DNA of 42,514 nucleotides from Lutibacter sp. (lineage in GTDB: Bacteria; Bacteroidota; Bacteroidia; Flavobacteriales; Flavobacteriaceae): positions 1-42,514 of the forward strand of contig NZ_JAKIUR010000025.1 in assembly GCF_021647475.1 (NCBI RefSeq), read 5' to 3'. The first letter of the stretch is position 1. Each line of letters opens with the position of its first letter. The translations under genes and the position numbers were made by a program. The notes beneath the pieces are model-generated. The model had not been told where the DNA came from, made no database searches, and saw nothing but the letters and a program-made list of their open reading frames with translations. Shown here in pieces: positions 1 through 7,955 of the stretch.

Positions 1-2
1 TA

Positions 3-116
3 GCCTTGAACCTCCTGAAAAATGAACAAACTAAAAAACTGTCGGTTAAAAGCAAAAGACTCAAAGCGGCTTGGGATGAAGACTATTTATTAAGGATATT
101 GAAAATAAAAGTGTGA
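3..116 (+). pseudogene. 3' end of an IS transposase gene (partial)
   Basis: The frame open from base 3 to the TGA at 114-116 translates to a short, very basic tail containing NEQTKKLSVKSKRLKA followed by AWDEDYLLRIL. This pattern (hydrophilic Lys-rich stretch, then a Trp/Tyr/Leu terminus) is what I recall from the C-termini of IS4-type transposases in Bacteroidota. The rest of the gene lies outside the window. No insertion-sequence inverted repeat can be recognised after the stop. The reading overlaps the 3' end of the next gene in a different frame, so the true junction between IS and host DNA lies somewhere around 90-110. The family assignment is from memory of the tail alone and could be wrong. 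Confidence 0.5.
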
Positions 117-235
117 GTTTGCCCTGTATGCATAATTGGAAAGCATTGGAATTATCTCTTAGAAATTTAGAAATTTCAGATTTTCCTATTAATAATAAAA
201 GTTACGATTTATCGTATAGTGGTCACGATTTATAG
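80..235 (+). pseudogene. 3' end of hydrogenase-like / NuoD-like large-subunit gene (truncated)
   Basis: In the frame ending at the TAG at 233-235 the translation reads through LPCMHNW and ends with DFPINNKSYDLSYSGHDL. This resembles the extreme C-terminus of the large subunits of group 4 hydrogenases and hydrogenase-related (Ehr) complexes. In true hydrogenases this region carries DPCxxC, whose cysteines bind nickel; here only one cysteine is left, as in complex-I-like or Ehr-type proteins. An in-frame TGA at 77-79 closes the frame upstream, and the transposase tail occupies the same DNA, so only the last 45-50 codons remain. It ends 7 bases before the start of the small-subunit gene, the expected partner. 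The gene appears interrupted by an IS element. Confidence 0.5.
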
Positions 236-242
236 CAGAAAT

Positions 243-1010
243 ATGTTTTTAGAAGAATTAAATATAGTAAAGCATCAAGGAAAACAATTTATAAAAGATT
301 TGACAGAAGTAGTTTTGCCAGATACTTTTAGAGGAATTCCAATAATATCTAATGAAGAAGTAGCTGTAAAAGAAATTATTGATTTTTGTCCGGTTGATGC
401 TATTGATTTTAGAAATAATAAACTTTCAATTGATTTAGGAAAGTGTTCTTTTTGTGGAGATTGCCAACATCAATTTTCTTCTAAAATAAAATTCACTAAT
501 CATTATAAAATGGCTACTAATAAAAGAGCAGATTTAATAATTGAACAAGGTGATAAAACAGGAATAAAATTAGATGTTTCAGCCATAAGAAAAGAAATTC
601 GAAATATATTTAAAAGGTCTTTAAAATTGCGTCAAGTTTGTGCGGGTGGAGATAATAGTAATGAATTGGAACTTGGAGCTTGTGGAAATGTAAATTTTGA
701 TATGGGACGTTACGGCATTGAATTTACAGCTTCGCCACGTCATTCAGATGGCATAGTACTTACAGGTCCAATAACTAAAAATATGGCTGAAGCCTTAGAA
801 ATTGCTTACTTAGCAATTCCTGAACCTAAAATTTTAATTTTGGCAGGTACAGATGCAATTAGTGGTGGAATATTTGCTGAAAGTGTTGCTGTTAAACGGG
901 ATTTTCTAGAAAAATATCCAATAGATTTATATGTTCCTGGAAACCCAATACATCCGCTTACTTTTATAAATGGAGTTTTAGAATTGACGAGGAAAAAATT
1001 TAGACGATAA
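243..1010 (+). CDS. Ferredoxin-NuoB-like small subunit of a hydrogenase-related (Ehr-type) complex
   Basis: A 255-residue protein. The N-terminal half carries one set of four cysteines suited to a [4Fe-4S] cluster: C49-Pro, then C68-x2-C71-x2-C74. From about residue 130 it follows the NuoB/hydrogenase-small-subunit pattern (GRYGIEFTASPRHSDGIVLT, then PEPK, GTDAISGG and YVPGNP). The usual N2/proximal-cluster ligands are mostly gone: GxC has become GTD and PGCP has become PGNP; only C133 and C147 remain near the first ligand site. I recall PGNP-type variants in Ehr proteins, so the loss may be a family trait. I chose ATG 243 over GTG 219 because 243 follows the large-subunit stop (235) and begins the conserved MFLEELNIVKHQG. 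The partner large-subunit gene is truncated. Physiological role unknown. Confidence 0.7.
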   Translation: MFLEELNIVKHQGKQFIKDLTEVVLPDTFRGIPIISNEEVAVKEIIDFCPVDAIDFRNNKLSIDLGKCSFCGDCQHQFSSKIKFTNHYKMATNKRADLIIEQGDKTGIKLDVSAIRKEIRNIFKRSLKLRQVCAGGDNSNELELGACGNVNFDMGRYGIEFTASPRHSDGIVLTGPITKNMAEALEIAYLAIPEPKILILAGTDAISGGIFAESVAVKRDFLEKYPIDLYVPGNPIHPLTFINGVLELTRKKFRR

Positions 1011-1011
1011 A

Positions 1012-2181
1012 TTAAAAAGTTATATATTTTTTTAAATCGGAAGTTAAAATAGTTGCTAATTCTTCTTTATTTTCTAAGGAAGTTTTAGTAAATAATATTC
1101 CAAAAATTGCAGATTTAACAATATCAGTTTTTCTCAATTCTAGTGGGTATTCAAAATCTTTTAATAATAAATTATAATCAAAAGATTTGACCTGATTATT
1201 TAGAATACCAGAGTTGTTATTTAAAATTACAATGCTGAAAAGTTTATTTTCACAAGTTGAAAAAATACTTTTCCAGTCAGGTTCTTTTCCTGTTATAAAA
1301 TAATAATACGGATTAAATCCGTACGCATAATGTGCTAAATCTGCGGTGGTACACCAACCTCCAAAACGTAAGGCATTTACTTCAATAGGAATAATTTTAC
1401 CTTCAGCATTTATTCTAACTTCTATGTGAATTGGGAAATTAGTAAGATTTACTTTATCTGCAAGTTTGTTTAAAAATTGTTGAACATTGTTTAAATGCTG
1501 TTTAATAATAGTTTGAGAAGTGGAATAAACTCGATCACTTAAATCTTCTCCAGAGGAGAATAGATGATGACTAATATTTAAAATAACAGGGTTTTTAGAA
1601 CTATTAAAATAGCAATCAATGGCAAATTCTTCCCCTTTTATGCATTCTTCAGCAATAAAATGATTAGTATTTACTACTTCATTTGGGTAATATTTTTTAA
1701 CATCAATAATTTCAGACTTTATTTTTGAGACTACTTTTTTCCATTCATTTGGATTTGCAACTTTATGAACTCCTAAACTAAAAAAACCAACCGTTGGTTT
1801 TATAATAAATGGAAATTTGAAATTATCAACTGAAATGGAGTCTAATTCACTAAATTTCAATCCTTTAAAAAAATAATTCGGAAATAATTCTTTTATGGTT
1901 TCTCTGAATTTTAATTTATTTTTAAAAAGATGAATTTCTTTTGGTCGATTTGAAAATTGTAAATTCTTTTCCACCCAACTTATGGCATTTTCAGAATTTG
2001 AGTATATGGGAATTGTAGGATTGTTTTTAACCAATTCAATGGCTTTACTTTCTGATATCCAATTAAGTTTTTGATTTTTAACTAAATCTTGTGCTACAGA
2101 AGTGGCAACAATTGGCAAATTATAAGTTGCAATCGTCTCAATTAAAAATTTTGAAACGTAAGGTTTATCAATTAATATCAT
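1012..2181 (-). CDS. ATP-grasp domain protein, carboxylate-amine ligase-like
   Basis: A 389-residue protein with the ATP-grasp fold. Visible motifs are the ATP-binding lysine in FPFIIKPTVGFFSLG (K128), the hinge acids in EECIKGEEFAID (residues 178-189), and the metal-binding acids in IHIEVR and IPIEVNALRFGG (E254, E267, N269). Members of this superfamily join a carboxylate to an amine or thiol through an acyl-phosphate; the substrate cannot be read from sequence. No signal peptide or membrane segment is seen. Its stop lies one base from the stop of the convergent small-subunit gene. A perfect TAATTTTG box at 2224-2231 (minus) suggests its own promoter, though it also follows uspA by only 70 bases. 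Confidence 0.75.
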   Translation of the reverse strand: MILIDKPYVSKFLIETIATYNLPIVATSVAQDLVKNQKLNWISESKAIELVKNNPTIPIYSNSENAISWVEKNLQFSNRPKEIHLFKNKLKFRETIKELFPNYFFKGLKFSELDSISVDNFKFPFIIKPTVGFFSLGVHKVANPNEWKKVVSKIKSEIIDVKKYYPNEVVNTNHFIAEECIKGEEFAIDCYFNSSKNPVILNISHHLFSSGEDLSDRVYSTSQTIIKQHLNNVQQFLNKLADKVNLTNFPIHIEVRINAEGKIIPIEVNALRFGGWCTTADLAHYAYGFNPYYYFITGKEPDWKSIFSTCENKLFSIVILNNNSGILNNQVKSFDYNLLLKDFEYPLELRKTDIVKSAIFGILFTKTSLENKEELATILTSDLKKYITF

Positions 2182-2223
2182 TTTACAGTTTAATAAGCTG
2201 TTTTGTAGCTATATTTTAGATTG

Positions 2224-2231
2224 CAAAATTA
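2224..2231 (-). promoter_or_regulatory. Candidate -7 element (TAATTTTG) for the ATP-grasp gene
   Basis: On the minus strand this reads TAATTTTG, an exact match to the Bacteroidota -7 consensus TAnnTTTG, 42 bases upstream of the ATG. No convincing TTTG lies 19-21 bases further upstream, so the call rests on one element. Confidence 0.4.
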
Positions 2232-2251
2232 CTCGAAATTAATGAGATTTT

Positions 2252-2686
2252 TTACTGACAATTGTATTTTTTTGGAACAATCATAATTGGAATGTGAAGA
2301 TTATCTAATAAATTATATTCAACACTTGAGATAAATAATTTTTCAAAAAAGCTATGAGTATGATGTCCAATTATTAATAATTCAGCATCCCAATCCTCAG
2401 TCATTTTTATTATTTTATGTAAGGGCAATCCAATAGTTTCAAAATCACTAATTTTAATTTTTGGGTTATTCTTTTTTATTTTATCAATAAGTTCAATGGC
2501 TTTTTCTTTTTCATCTTCTTCAATTTCAAAAGGCATAATTCCTGCGGCAATATTACCAATTGAATATCTGACCACGTAAATTATTTCTAAAGTGGCATTT
2601 ACTTGTTTCGCTAATTTTATAGCACAATTTGCTGCGTTTAAAGCAGATTCACTACCGTCTATGGCAACTAATATTTTAGAAATCAT
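2252..2686 (-). CDS. Universal stress protein (UspA family)
   Basis: A single-domain Usp of 144 residues, starting MISKILVAIDGSESALNAA and ending in the typical IPIMIVP strand. The nucleotide-binding motif of ATP-binding members, G-x2-G-x9-G-(S/T), is altered here: GHHTHSFFEKLFISS has Thr in place of the second glycine and Ser in place of the third. ATP binding is therefore doubtful. Its start overlaps the end of cbpM by 11 bases, so it is translated from the same mRNA as the CbpA/CbpM co-chaperone genes, consistent with a general stress role. The molecular function of most Usp proteins is undefined. Confidence 0.85.
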   Translation of the reverse strand: MISKILVAIDGSESALNAANCAIKLAKQVNATLEIIYVVRYSIGNIAAGIMPFEIEEDEKEKAIELIDKIKKNNPKIKISDFETIGLPLHKIIKMTEDWDAELLIIGHHTHSFFEKLFISSVEYNLLDNLHIPIMIVPKKYNCQ

Positions 2687-2975
2687 CTTCGTATAATCTT
2701 AATTTATTTTTTAACGAATTTAATTCGTTTTGTAATTTTTCAACCTTTTGTAATAAATTAAAAGCAACATCAATTCCTTGAATATTTACGTTTAAATCGT
2801 GATGCATTCTAATCATTTTTTCAACGTTATTAATGGTTTCAATTGAAATACAAGGTGTTTTTTTATAAGTAATTATTTCTATTAAACCTACCTCATGTAA
2901 TTGATTAAAAAAAGAAATCTCTAAATGATAATTAGCACAAAGGTCGCTTATTGATATAAATTCAGTTCCTTTCAT
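2676..2975 (-). CDS. cbpM: CbpM-like chaperone modulator (MerR-like helical domain)
   Basis: A 99-residue protein with an N-terminal MerR-like helix-turn-helix region (ISISDLCANYHLEISFFNQL) followed by a C-terminal coiled-coil segment (KVEKLQNELNSLKNKLRLYE). This is the layout of CbpM, the modulator that binds the J domain of CbpA and blocks its stimulation of DnaK. The gene begins within the last codons of cbpA (4-base overlap at 2972-2975) and ends inside uspA (11-base overlap), strongly implying translational coupling. Sequence similarity to CbpM is modest; the assignment rests on domain layout plus position next to a CbpA-type J protein. Confidence 0.75.
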   Translation of the reverse strand: MKGTEFISISDLCANYHLEISFFNQLHEVGLIEIITYKKTPCISIETINNVEKMIRMHHDLNVNIQGIDVAFNLLQKVEKLQNELNSLKNKLRLYEDDF

Positions 2976-3874
2976 GAGTTTCTTAGTTTTGCAAGTTTAT
3001 TAAATAATGCTTTCTCTTCACTTGTTAAATTGGTTGGAATTTTTATTTGATAAGTTATATATAAATCGCCAAACTGACCTTCTTTTTTATATACAGGAAA
3101 TCCTTTTCCTTTTAATTTTATTTTGGTTCCGTTTTGGGTTTCTGGTTTAATTTTAAGCTTTACTTTACCATTAAATACAGGGATAGTAATTTCACCACCT
3201 AACAGTGCGGTATATAAATCTAAAGGAATTGAAGTATATAAATTGTTATTATCTCGTTTAAATATAGAATGATTTAAAATGGTAAATTTAATGTGCAAAT
3301 CTCCATTTGGACCACCATTTATACCTTTACCACCGTGACCTTTAATTTTGATAATTTGTCCGTTTTTAACTCCAGCAGGAATGGTAAGTCTTATCTTTTT
3401 TCCATTAACCGTAATAGTTCGTTTATGAGTTTTGTAAACATCTTCTAAGGTAAATTGTAACTCAGCACTATAATCCTGCCCGCGAAATTTTAATGAGTTA
3501 CTTTGGCTTCTTGACCTTGATGACGCTCCTCCAAACATAGATTCAAAAAAACTTGAATAATCTTGGTCATTAAATCCACCGGCATTTCCTTGATATTGAC
3601 TTTGTTGATATTGCTGTTGCTGTTGTTCTGCTTTTTCATATGCTTCAGCATGTTCCCAATTTTTGCCGTATTTATCGTATTTTTTTCTGTTTTCAGGATT
3701 ACTTAGAACTTCGTTTGCTTCATTTATTTGTTTAAATTTCCTTTCCGCTTCTTTATCTTCCGGATTTAAATCAGGATGAAGTTTTCTAGCCAATTTTCTA
3801 TAGGCTTTTTTAATATCTTTTTCTGTGGCAGTTTTAGGTATTCCTAATATTTTATAATAATCTATAAAGCTCAT
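2972..3874 (-). CDS. cbpA: CbpA-type DnaJ co-chaperone (no zinc finger)
   Basis: A 300-residue class II J protein. Residues 1-70 form the J domain with the HPD tripeptide at 33-35, which activates the DnaK ATPase. A Gln-rich linker (residues about 83-95) and a Gly/Phe-poor spacer follow, then two beta-rich client-binding domains to the C-terminus. The CxxCxGxG zinc repeats of DnaJ itself are absent, which makes this CbpA rather than DnaJ. It is the first gene of cbpA-cbpM-uspA, with overlapping coding ends. A perfect TAACTTTG box lies 20 bases upstream. Confidence 0.9.
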   Translation of the reverse strand: MSFIDYYKILGIPKTATEKDIKKAYRKLARKLHPDLNPEDKEAERKFKQINEANEVLSNPENRKKYDKYGKNWEHAEAYEKAEQQQQQYQQSQYQGNAGGFNDQDYSSFFESMFGGASSRSRSQSNSLKFRGQDYSAELQFTLEDVYKTHKRTITVNGKKIRLTIPAGVKNGQIIKIKGHGGKGINGGPNGDLHIKFTILNHSIFKRDNNNLYTSIPLDLYTALLGGEITIPVFNGKVKLKIKPETQNGTKIKLKGKGFPVYKKEGQFGDLYITYQIKIPTNLTSEEKALFNKLAKLRNS

Positions 3875-3893
3875 TATATATTTTATTTTAATT

Positions 3894-3901
3894 CAAAGTT
3901 A
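3894..3901 (-). promoter_or_regulatory. Candidate -7 element (TAACTTTG) of the cbpA-cbpM-uspA operon
   Basis: The minus strand reads TAACTTTG, an exact TAnnTTTG match, 20 bases before the cbpA ATG. No clear -33 TTTG is seen at the usual distance, which could mean activator dependence or a chance match. Confidence 0.45.
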
Positions 3902-3933
3902 GCGAAAATGTTTTAAAAAATTAAGTTAATAAT

Positions 3934-4587
3934 TTAAAATGAAGTTGGAGTTTTAAATACATTCCATTTTTTTTCAAGGGCAATAATTTTTCCGTCGATA
4001 GCTTGTAAATCACTACTAATATTTGCAAGTTTTTGATTTGTAGGTAATTGATTTTCAATATAGTTTTGATGATTTTTTTTACTATCCCAAAAAGTACTTA
4101 CTAAATAATTATTTTTGTTTTGTTCATTTATAGAAAATTTACCACCTAACATTCCTTTTGTCTTTTTCATTGATGGTATCCAAATGGATTTTTGAGCTTC
4201 TTCAAAATGATGAATTTTATTTTCATTTACCAAATAATCTGCAATTCTTATAAAATTTGATTTTTGAATTGCTTCACCTATATTTTTTGAGGTGCCATCC
4301 ATATTTAGTAAACTGTTAAAATATTTAATTTGAATGTCAGCATACGTGGTAATTTGTTGGTTATCTAAGAAAATAACATCGTGCAAATGATTCATAAAAT
4401 TTTGTAAACTTTCTTTATTTTTCCAGAAAGCTATAATGCAAACTTCATTAGGTTTTTTTAAATTCCAACCACCAGTTTGTGCAATAAATCCATCTGATTC
4501 AGAAGTTTTACTCCATTTTTCTTGAGCTTTAGAAAATTCTTCTTTTTTGTTATCTAGAACAGTGCAGATTATCCATTTAATATACAT
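3934..4587 (-). CDS. DUF4937 / tandem dimeric alpha-beta barrel protein
   Basis: A 217-residue cytosolic protein. The first half (MYIKWIICTVLDNKK, then GGWN and AFWKNKESLQNFM) resembles DUF4937 proteins such as Bacillus YdbC. The second half repeats the same kind of pattern (KSNFIRIADYLVNENKIHHF, then GMLGGKF and STFWDSKKNHQNYI), suggesting an internal duplication of a ferredoxin-like (ABM/dimeric barrel) domain. Such folds act in monooxygenases and haem or small-molecule binding, but no catalytic residue can be named. It sits between cbpA and the PAP2 gene on the same strand with short gaps, so it may share a transcript with the transporter upstream. Confidence 0.6.
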   Translation of the reverse strand: MYIKWIICTVLDNKKEEFSKAQEKWSKTSESDGFIAQTGGWNLKKPNEVCIIAFWKNKESLQNFMNHLHDVIFLDNQQITTYADIQIKYFNSLLNMDGTSKNIGEAIQKSNFIRIADYLVNENKIHHFEEAQKSIWIPSMKKTKGMLGGKFSINEQNKNNYLVSTFWDSKKNHQNYIENQLPTNQKLANISSDLQAIDGKIIALEKKWNVFKTPTSF

Positions 4588-4598
4588 TTAAGCAATTT

Positions 4599-5321
4599 TT
4601 AAAATTGATAACTAGCATACAATCCGTAGGAATTATCTTTATAAGATGGATAAATAGAGACATTTTTAACCTTTTTAAATGGATTAAAGTTTTTTAAAGG
4701 TTTAAAATAGTATACCAAATTAGTAACGGCAATTCCTATACCAGCACCTACCAAAACATCAGATAAATAATGCCGATTATTGGCCATTCTAAAAAAACCA
4801 ACAGTAGTTGCAAAAGCATAACCACTATATGCTAAAATAGGTGAGGAGTTATGAAATTCATGATACAGCACGGTTGCATTTGTAAAAGCAATTGTAGCAT
4901 GGCCAGACGGAAAGGAATCAGCTCCACTATCTGGTCTCATTTTTTGATTAGATTTTTTTATTAATTGGGTGATACCCACAGAAAATAAATTAGAGATAAA
5001 TAAATATTTACTTTGATTAAACCAATTATTTTTACTTTTAATACCTGCTAAATCTGCAATGTACATTTGAGCCACAGGAGCAAATGTCAAATAATCTTCT
5101 ACATTTGTACTATAATTATCTCTAAGGCTATTACGAATATCTTTCTGAAAAGTTTTATCAAATTTACTCTTGTTAATGATAAGTCCAACACCAATTAAAG
5201 ATATGGGTAAAATACTTTTATTTAATATTTTATATGATTTATTTTGAATAGAATCTTTAGGAACTACTTGTGCTTGCATAACAGAACAAGTTAATAAAAG
5301 CAATAGAATATTATATTTCAT
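4599..5321 (-). CDS. PAP2 family phosphatase, exported
   Basis: A 240-residue protein starting at the ATG whose codon covers 5319-5321; this start gives a clean signal peptide (MKYNILLLLLTCSVMQAQ). An upstream in-frame start would overlap the VIT gene and bury the signal. The three acid-phosphatase motifs are present: KxxxxxxRP ending at R129-P130, PSGH at 138-141, and RMANNRHYLSD with R178, H184 and D188. PAP2 enzymes remove phosphate from lipid phosphates such as phosphatidate, phosphatidylglycerophosphate or undecaprenyl pyrophosphate; the catalytic site faces the periplasm. The C-terminus ends in YGLYASYQF, the aromatic finish of an outer-membrane-like strand, so outer-membrane association is possible. 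It begins 10 bases after the VIT gene. Confidence 0.8.
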   Translation of the reverse strand: MKYNILLLLLTCSVMQAQVVPKDSIQNKSYKILNKSILPISLIGVGLIINKSKFDKTFQKDIRNSLRDNYSTNVEDYLTFAPVAQMYIADLAGIKSKNNWFNQSKYLFISNLFSVGITQLIKKSNQKMRPDSGADSFPSGHATIAFTNATVLYHEFHNSSPILAYSGYAFATTVGFFRMANNRHYLSDVLVGAGIGIAVTNLVYYFKPLKNFNPFKKVKNVSIYPSYKDNSYGLYASYQF

Positions 5322-5331
5322 AGCTGTAAAT

Positions 5332-6027
5332 TTAAAATATTGAACCAAAAAATTTAGCCACTGTAAAAGCAGCAATTGCAGCTACAAAACCTATAAAAGT
5401 GACTTTTAAAGCACCTTTAATTGGTGGTTGACCAGTAACTTTACTTTTTAGGTAACCAAAAATAAATAAACTTAATAAGGTTAAAATAGCTGAAAATAAT
5501 AATCCTTGTGATGGTGAACTTGTAAAAAAGTATGCTGATAGTGGAATTAGTCCACCAATTATATAAGATATACCAATATTTGCAGCACTATTTCTGGCTC
5601 TTTTAGGATGTGGTTTTTCTAAACCTAATTCATATTTCATCATAAAATCTACCCATTTTTCTTTGTCTTTTGACATTTCATCCGCAATTAATGTTTGAGT
5701 TTCCTCATTTAAACCATATCCTGCAAAAACATCTTTTACTTCTTGTTTCTCTTTTTCAGGGATAGTTTCTACTTCTGCATATTCCTTTTTTAGTTCAGAT
5801 TCATAATGTTCCTGCTCAGTTTTCCCCGCTAAAAATCCCCCTAAACCCATAGCAATACTTCCTGCTACAATTTCGGCAATTCCTGCGGTTATAATTATAG
5901 CATTGCTATCTACAGCACCACTTAAACCTGCCGCTAATGCGAAAGGAACGGTTAATCCATCTGACATTCCTATGACAACATCCGTAATAAAATCAGAGCT
6001 TTTTAAATGTTCTTCTTTATGATCCAT
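5332..6027 (-). CDS. VIT/CCC1 family iron/manganese transporter
   Basis: A 231-residue membrane protein. The first helix holds the family signature DVVIGMSDGLTVPFALAAGL; a second helix pair holds AEIVAGSIAMGLGGFLAGKTEQEHY, followed by a soluble Glu-rich metal-binding hairpin (residues about 75-140) and three C-terminal membrane segments. VIT1/CCC1 proteins export Fe(II) or Mn(II) from the cytosol by proton antiport, protecting against metal toxicity. The conserved acids and methionine in the first helices are present. It is the first gene of the minus-strand run VIT-PAP2-DUF4937. A perfect TAAATTTG box lies 57 bases upstream. Confidence 0.85.
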   Translation of the reverse strand: MDHKEEHLKSSDFITDVVIGMSDGLTVPFALAAGLSGAVDSNAIIITAGIAEIVAGSIAMGLGGFLAGKTEQEHYESELKKEYAEVETIPEKEKQEVKDVFAGYGLNEETQTLIADEMSKDKEKWVDFMMKYELGLEKPHPKRARNSAANIGISYIIGGLIPLSAYFFTSSPSQGLLFSAILTLLSLFIFGYLKSKVTGQPPIKGALKVTFIGFVAAIAAFTVAKFFGSIF

Positions 6028-6083
6028 GAAAACAGTTTTTGATTATTTAGATTGTTAAAATACTATATTTTATGGTCATCAAG

Positions 6084-6091
6084 CAAATTTA
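6084..6091 (-). promoter_or_regulatory. Candidate -7 element (TAAATTTG) for the VIT gene
   Basis: The minus strand reads TAAATTTG, matching TAnnTTTG exactly, 57 bases from the ATG. No obvious -33 element accompanies it. Confidence 0.35.
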
Positions 6092-6174
6092 ATTTAATAT
6101 TTAAAATGGATGATTTTATTATTTAGATTTTACGTGAATAAATGGTAATTTCGAAATCTAATTAACTACATTAA

Positions 6175-7950
6175 ATGAGAAAATTTTCTATTACAGATAA
6201 ATTAGTAATAGCATCTATTAGTTTAAGTATAGGAACTATTTTAATTGTAGCCTCTTTTTCGTTTTATAATGCAAAGAAAGCAATTTTAGATAGAACATTT
6301 AATCAATTAACATCGGTAAGGGTAATTAAATCGAACTTAATTAAAAACTATTTTTCAAATTGTTTTGCTGAAATTAAACTAGCAAAAACTTCTTCAGATA
6401 TTATAAGTATGATTTCTGAAATAAATAAAAAAACACCTTCTAAAAATAATCAATCGTCGAAATTATTAGGTATAACGGTTAATAATTCTTTTTTAAATGA
6501 ATTGAGAAAAGAAAAATATGATGCTATTTATTTAATTGGAAAAAATAAGATGATTTATACCATTAAAGAAAGTAAAAATAAATCTCCTATTAATTTTACT
6601 GAAATATGGAATAAAACATTAAGTAATACTGAAATATTTGTTAAAGATTTTAGAAAAATTTCGAAAGTAAAACATTCTAATATTATTTTGAGTTCCAAAG
6701 TAATTAATAATCAAAATAAAGTTATTGGAATTGTAATTTTTGAATTAACACCAACGGTTATTGATGCCATTATGCTTGAAAATAATGCTTCAAATGGATT
6801 TGGATATTCAGGTGAATCTTATTTGGTTGGTAATGATTATTTAATGCGAAGCTCATCTCGTTTTCATTCAAATTCGGTTTTAAATACTATTGTAAAAACA
6901 GAAGCTGTTAATAATGCATTGCAAAACAATACTGCATTTAAAATAATAAAAGATTATAGAGGCGAAGTTGTTTTAAGCTCGTTTAGTAAATTAAATATAC
7001 CTAATTTAAATTGGGTAATTTTAGCTGAAATTGATTATAAAGAAGCTACCGTACCAATCTTTAATATTAGAAGTGAAATTATTTTTATTAGCATATTTAT
7101 ATTTTTAATAGTTTTAATTGTTGTTATAATTTTATCAAATAAAATAACCTATCCTATCCAAAAACTTAATATTGCAGCTCAAAAAATTGGAGAAGGTAAT
7201 TTTGATATCGATTTAAACTCAAATTTAAATGATGAAATAGGTGAACTTACAGACTCGTTTACTAAAATGGCTGAAAAATTAAAAATTCAAACAGAAGAAT
7301 TAAAAGAAGAAAAAAGAAAACGATTAAGTTCATTAATTGACGGGCAAGAAAAAGAACGCCAAAGATTATCAAGAGAATTGCATGATAGTTTGGGACAATT
7401 ATTAATAGGTCTAAAATTAAAGTTTGAAAACTTATTGAATCAAAATAATATTATTAAAAACGATAATGAAGCAGAAGAATTAGGGAATCTTTTTAATTTA
7501 ACTATTGATGAAACCAGAAGAATATCAAATAATTTAATGCCAGCAGCTTTATCAGAATTTGGGCTAACAGCTGCAATTAGAAATTTATGTAATACATTTT
7601 CAGAAACCTCAAACATTGTAATTCAATTTAATACTTTTGGAAATGCTGAAAACGTCAATCAAAAATTACAAATCTATATTTTTAGAATTATACAAGAAGG
7701 TATTACCAATATTGTAAAACATGCAAATGCAAACAAAGTAATAGTTAACTTAACGTTTGAAACTCATAAAATTAAACTTGAAATTATAGATAACGGAAAA
7801 GGATTTGATATTACTAATTCTGTTCATTTAAATTCGCATGGCATAAGTAATATAAAAGATAGAGTGACATTATTTAAAGGCAAATTAAAATTTAAATCTG
7901 AAAAAAATAAAGGCACAACAATTATTATTGAGTTTCCTTTAAAAAAATAA
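6175..7950 (+). CDS. Membrane sensor histidine kinase (sensor domain-HAMP-HisKA_3-HATPase)
   Basis: A 591-residue two-component kinase. One membrane helix near residues 11-32 and a second near 300-322 bracket a periplasmic sensor region of about 265 residues, probably a double-Cache-type domain. A HAMP linker (about 322-375) and coiled coil lead to the HisKA_3 phospho-acceptor ERQRLSRELHDSLGQ with H403. The ATPase domain follows, with N512 in EGITNIVKHA and DNGKGFD at 539-545. This NarX/LiaS-type kinase phosphorylates the LuxR-type regulator that begins 5 bases later. The periplasmic ligand is unknown; position next to a porin and ammonium transporter suggests a nutrient cue. Confidence 0.9.
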   Translation: MRKFSITDKLVIASISLSIGTILIVASFSFYNAKKAILDRTFNQLTSVRVIKSNLIKNYFSNCFAEIKLAKTSSDIISMISEINKKTPSKNNQSSKLLGITVNNSFLNELRKEKYDAIYLIGKNKMIYTIKESKNKSPINFTEIWNKTLSNTEIFVKDFRKISKVKHSNIILSSKVINNQNKVIGIVIFELTPTVIDAIMLENNASNGFGYSGESYLVGNDYLMRSSSRFHSNSVLNTIVKTEAVNNALQNNTAFKIIKDYRGEVVLSSFSKLNIPNLNWVILAEIDYKEATVPIFNIRSEIIFISIFIFLIVLIVVIILSNKITYPIQKLNIAAQKIGEGNFDIDLNSNLNDEIGELTDSFTKMAEKLKIQTEELKEEKRKRLSSLIDGQEKERQRLSRELHDSLGQLLIGLKLKFENLLNQNNIIKNDNEAEELGNLFNLTIDETRRISNNLMPAALSEFGLTAAIRNLCNTFSETSNIVIQFNTFGNAENVNQKLQIYIFRIIQEGITNIVKHANANKVIVNLTFETHKIKLEIIDNGKGFDITNSVHLNSHGISNIKDRVTLFKGKLKFKSEKNKGTTIIIEFPLKK

Positions 7951-7955
7951 TTAAT

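Noticed and set aside
219..242. GTG start at 219 for the small-subunit gene
   Set aside because: It would overlap the large-subunit end, and the conserved protein start fits ATG 243.
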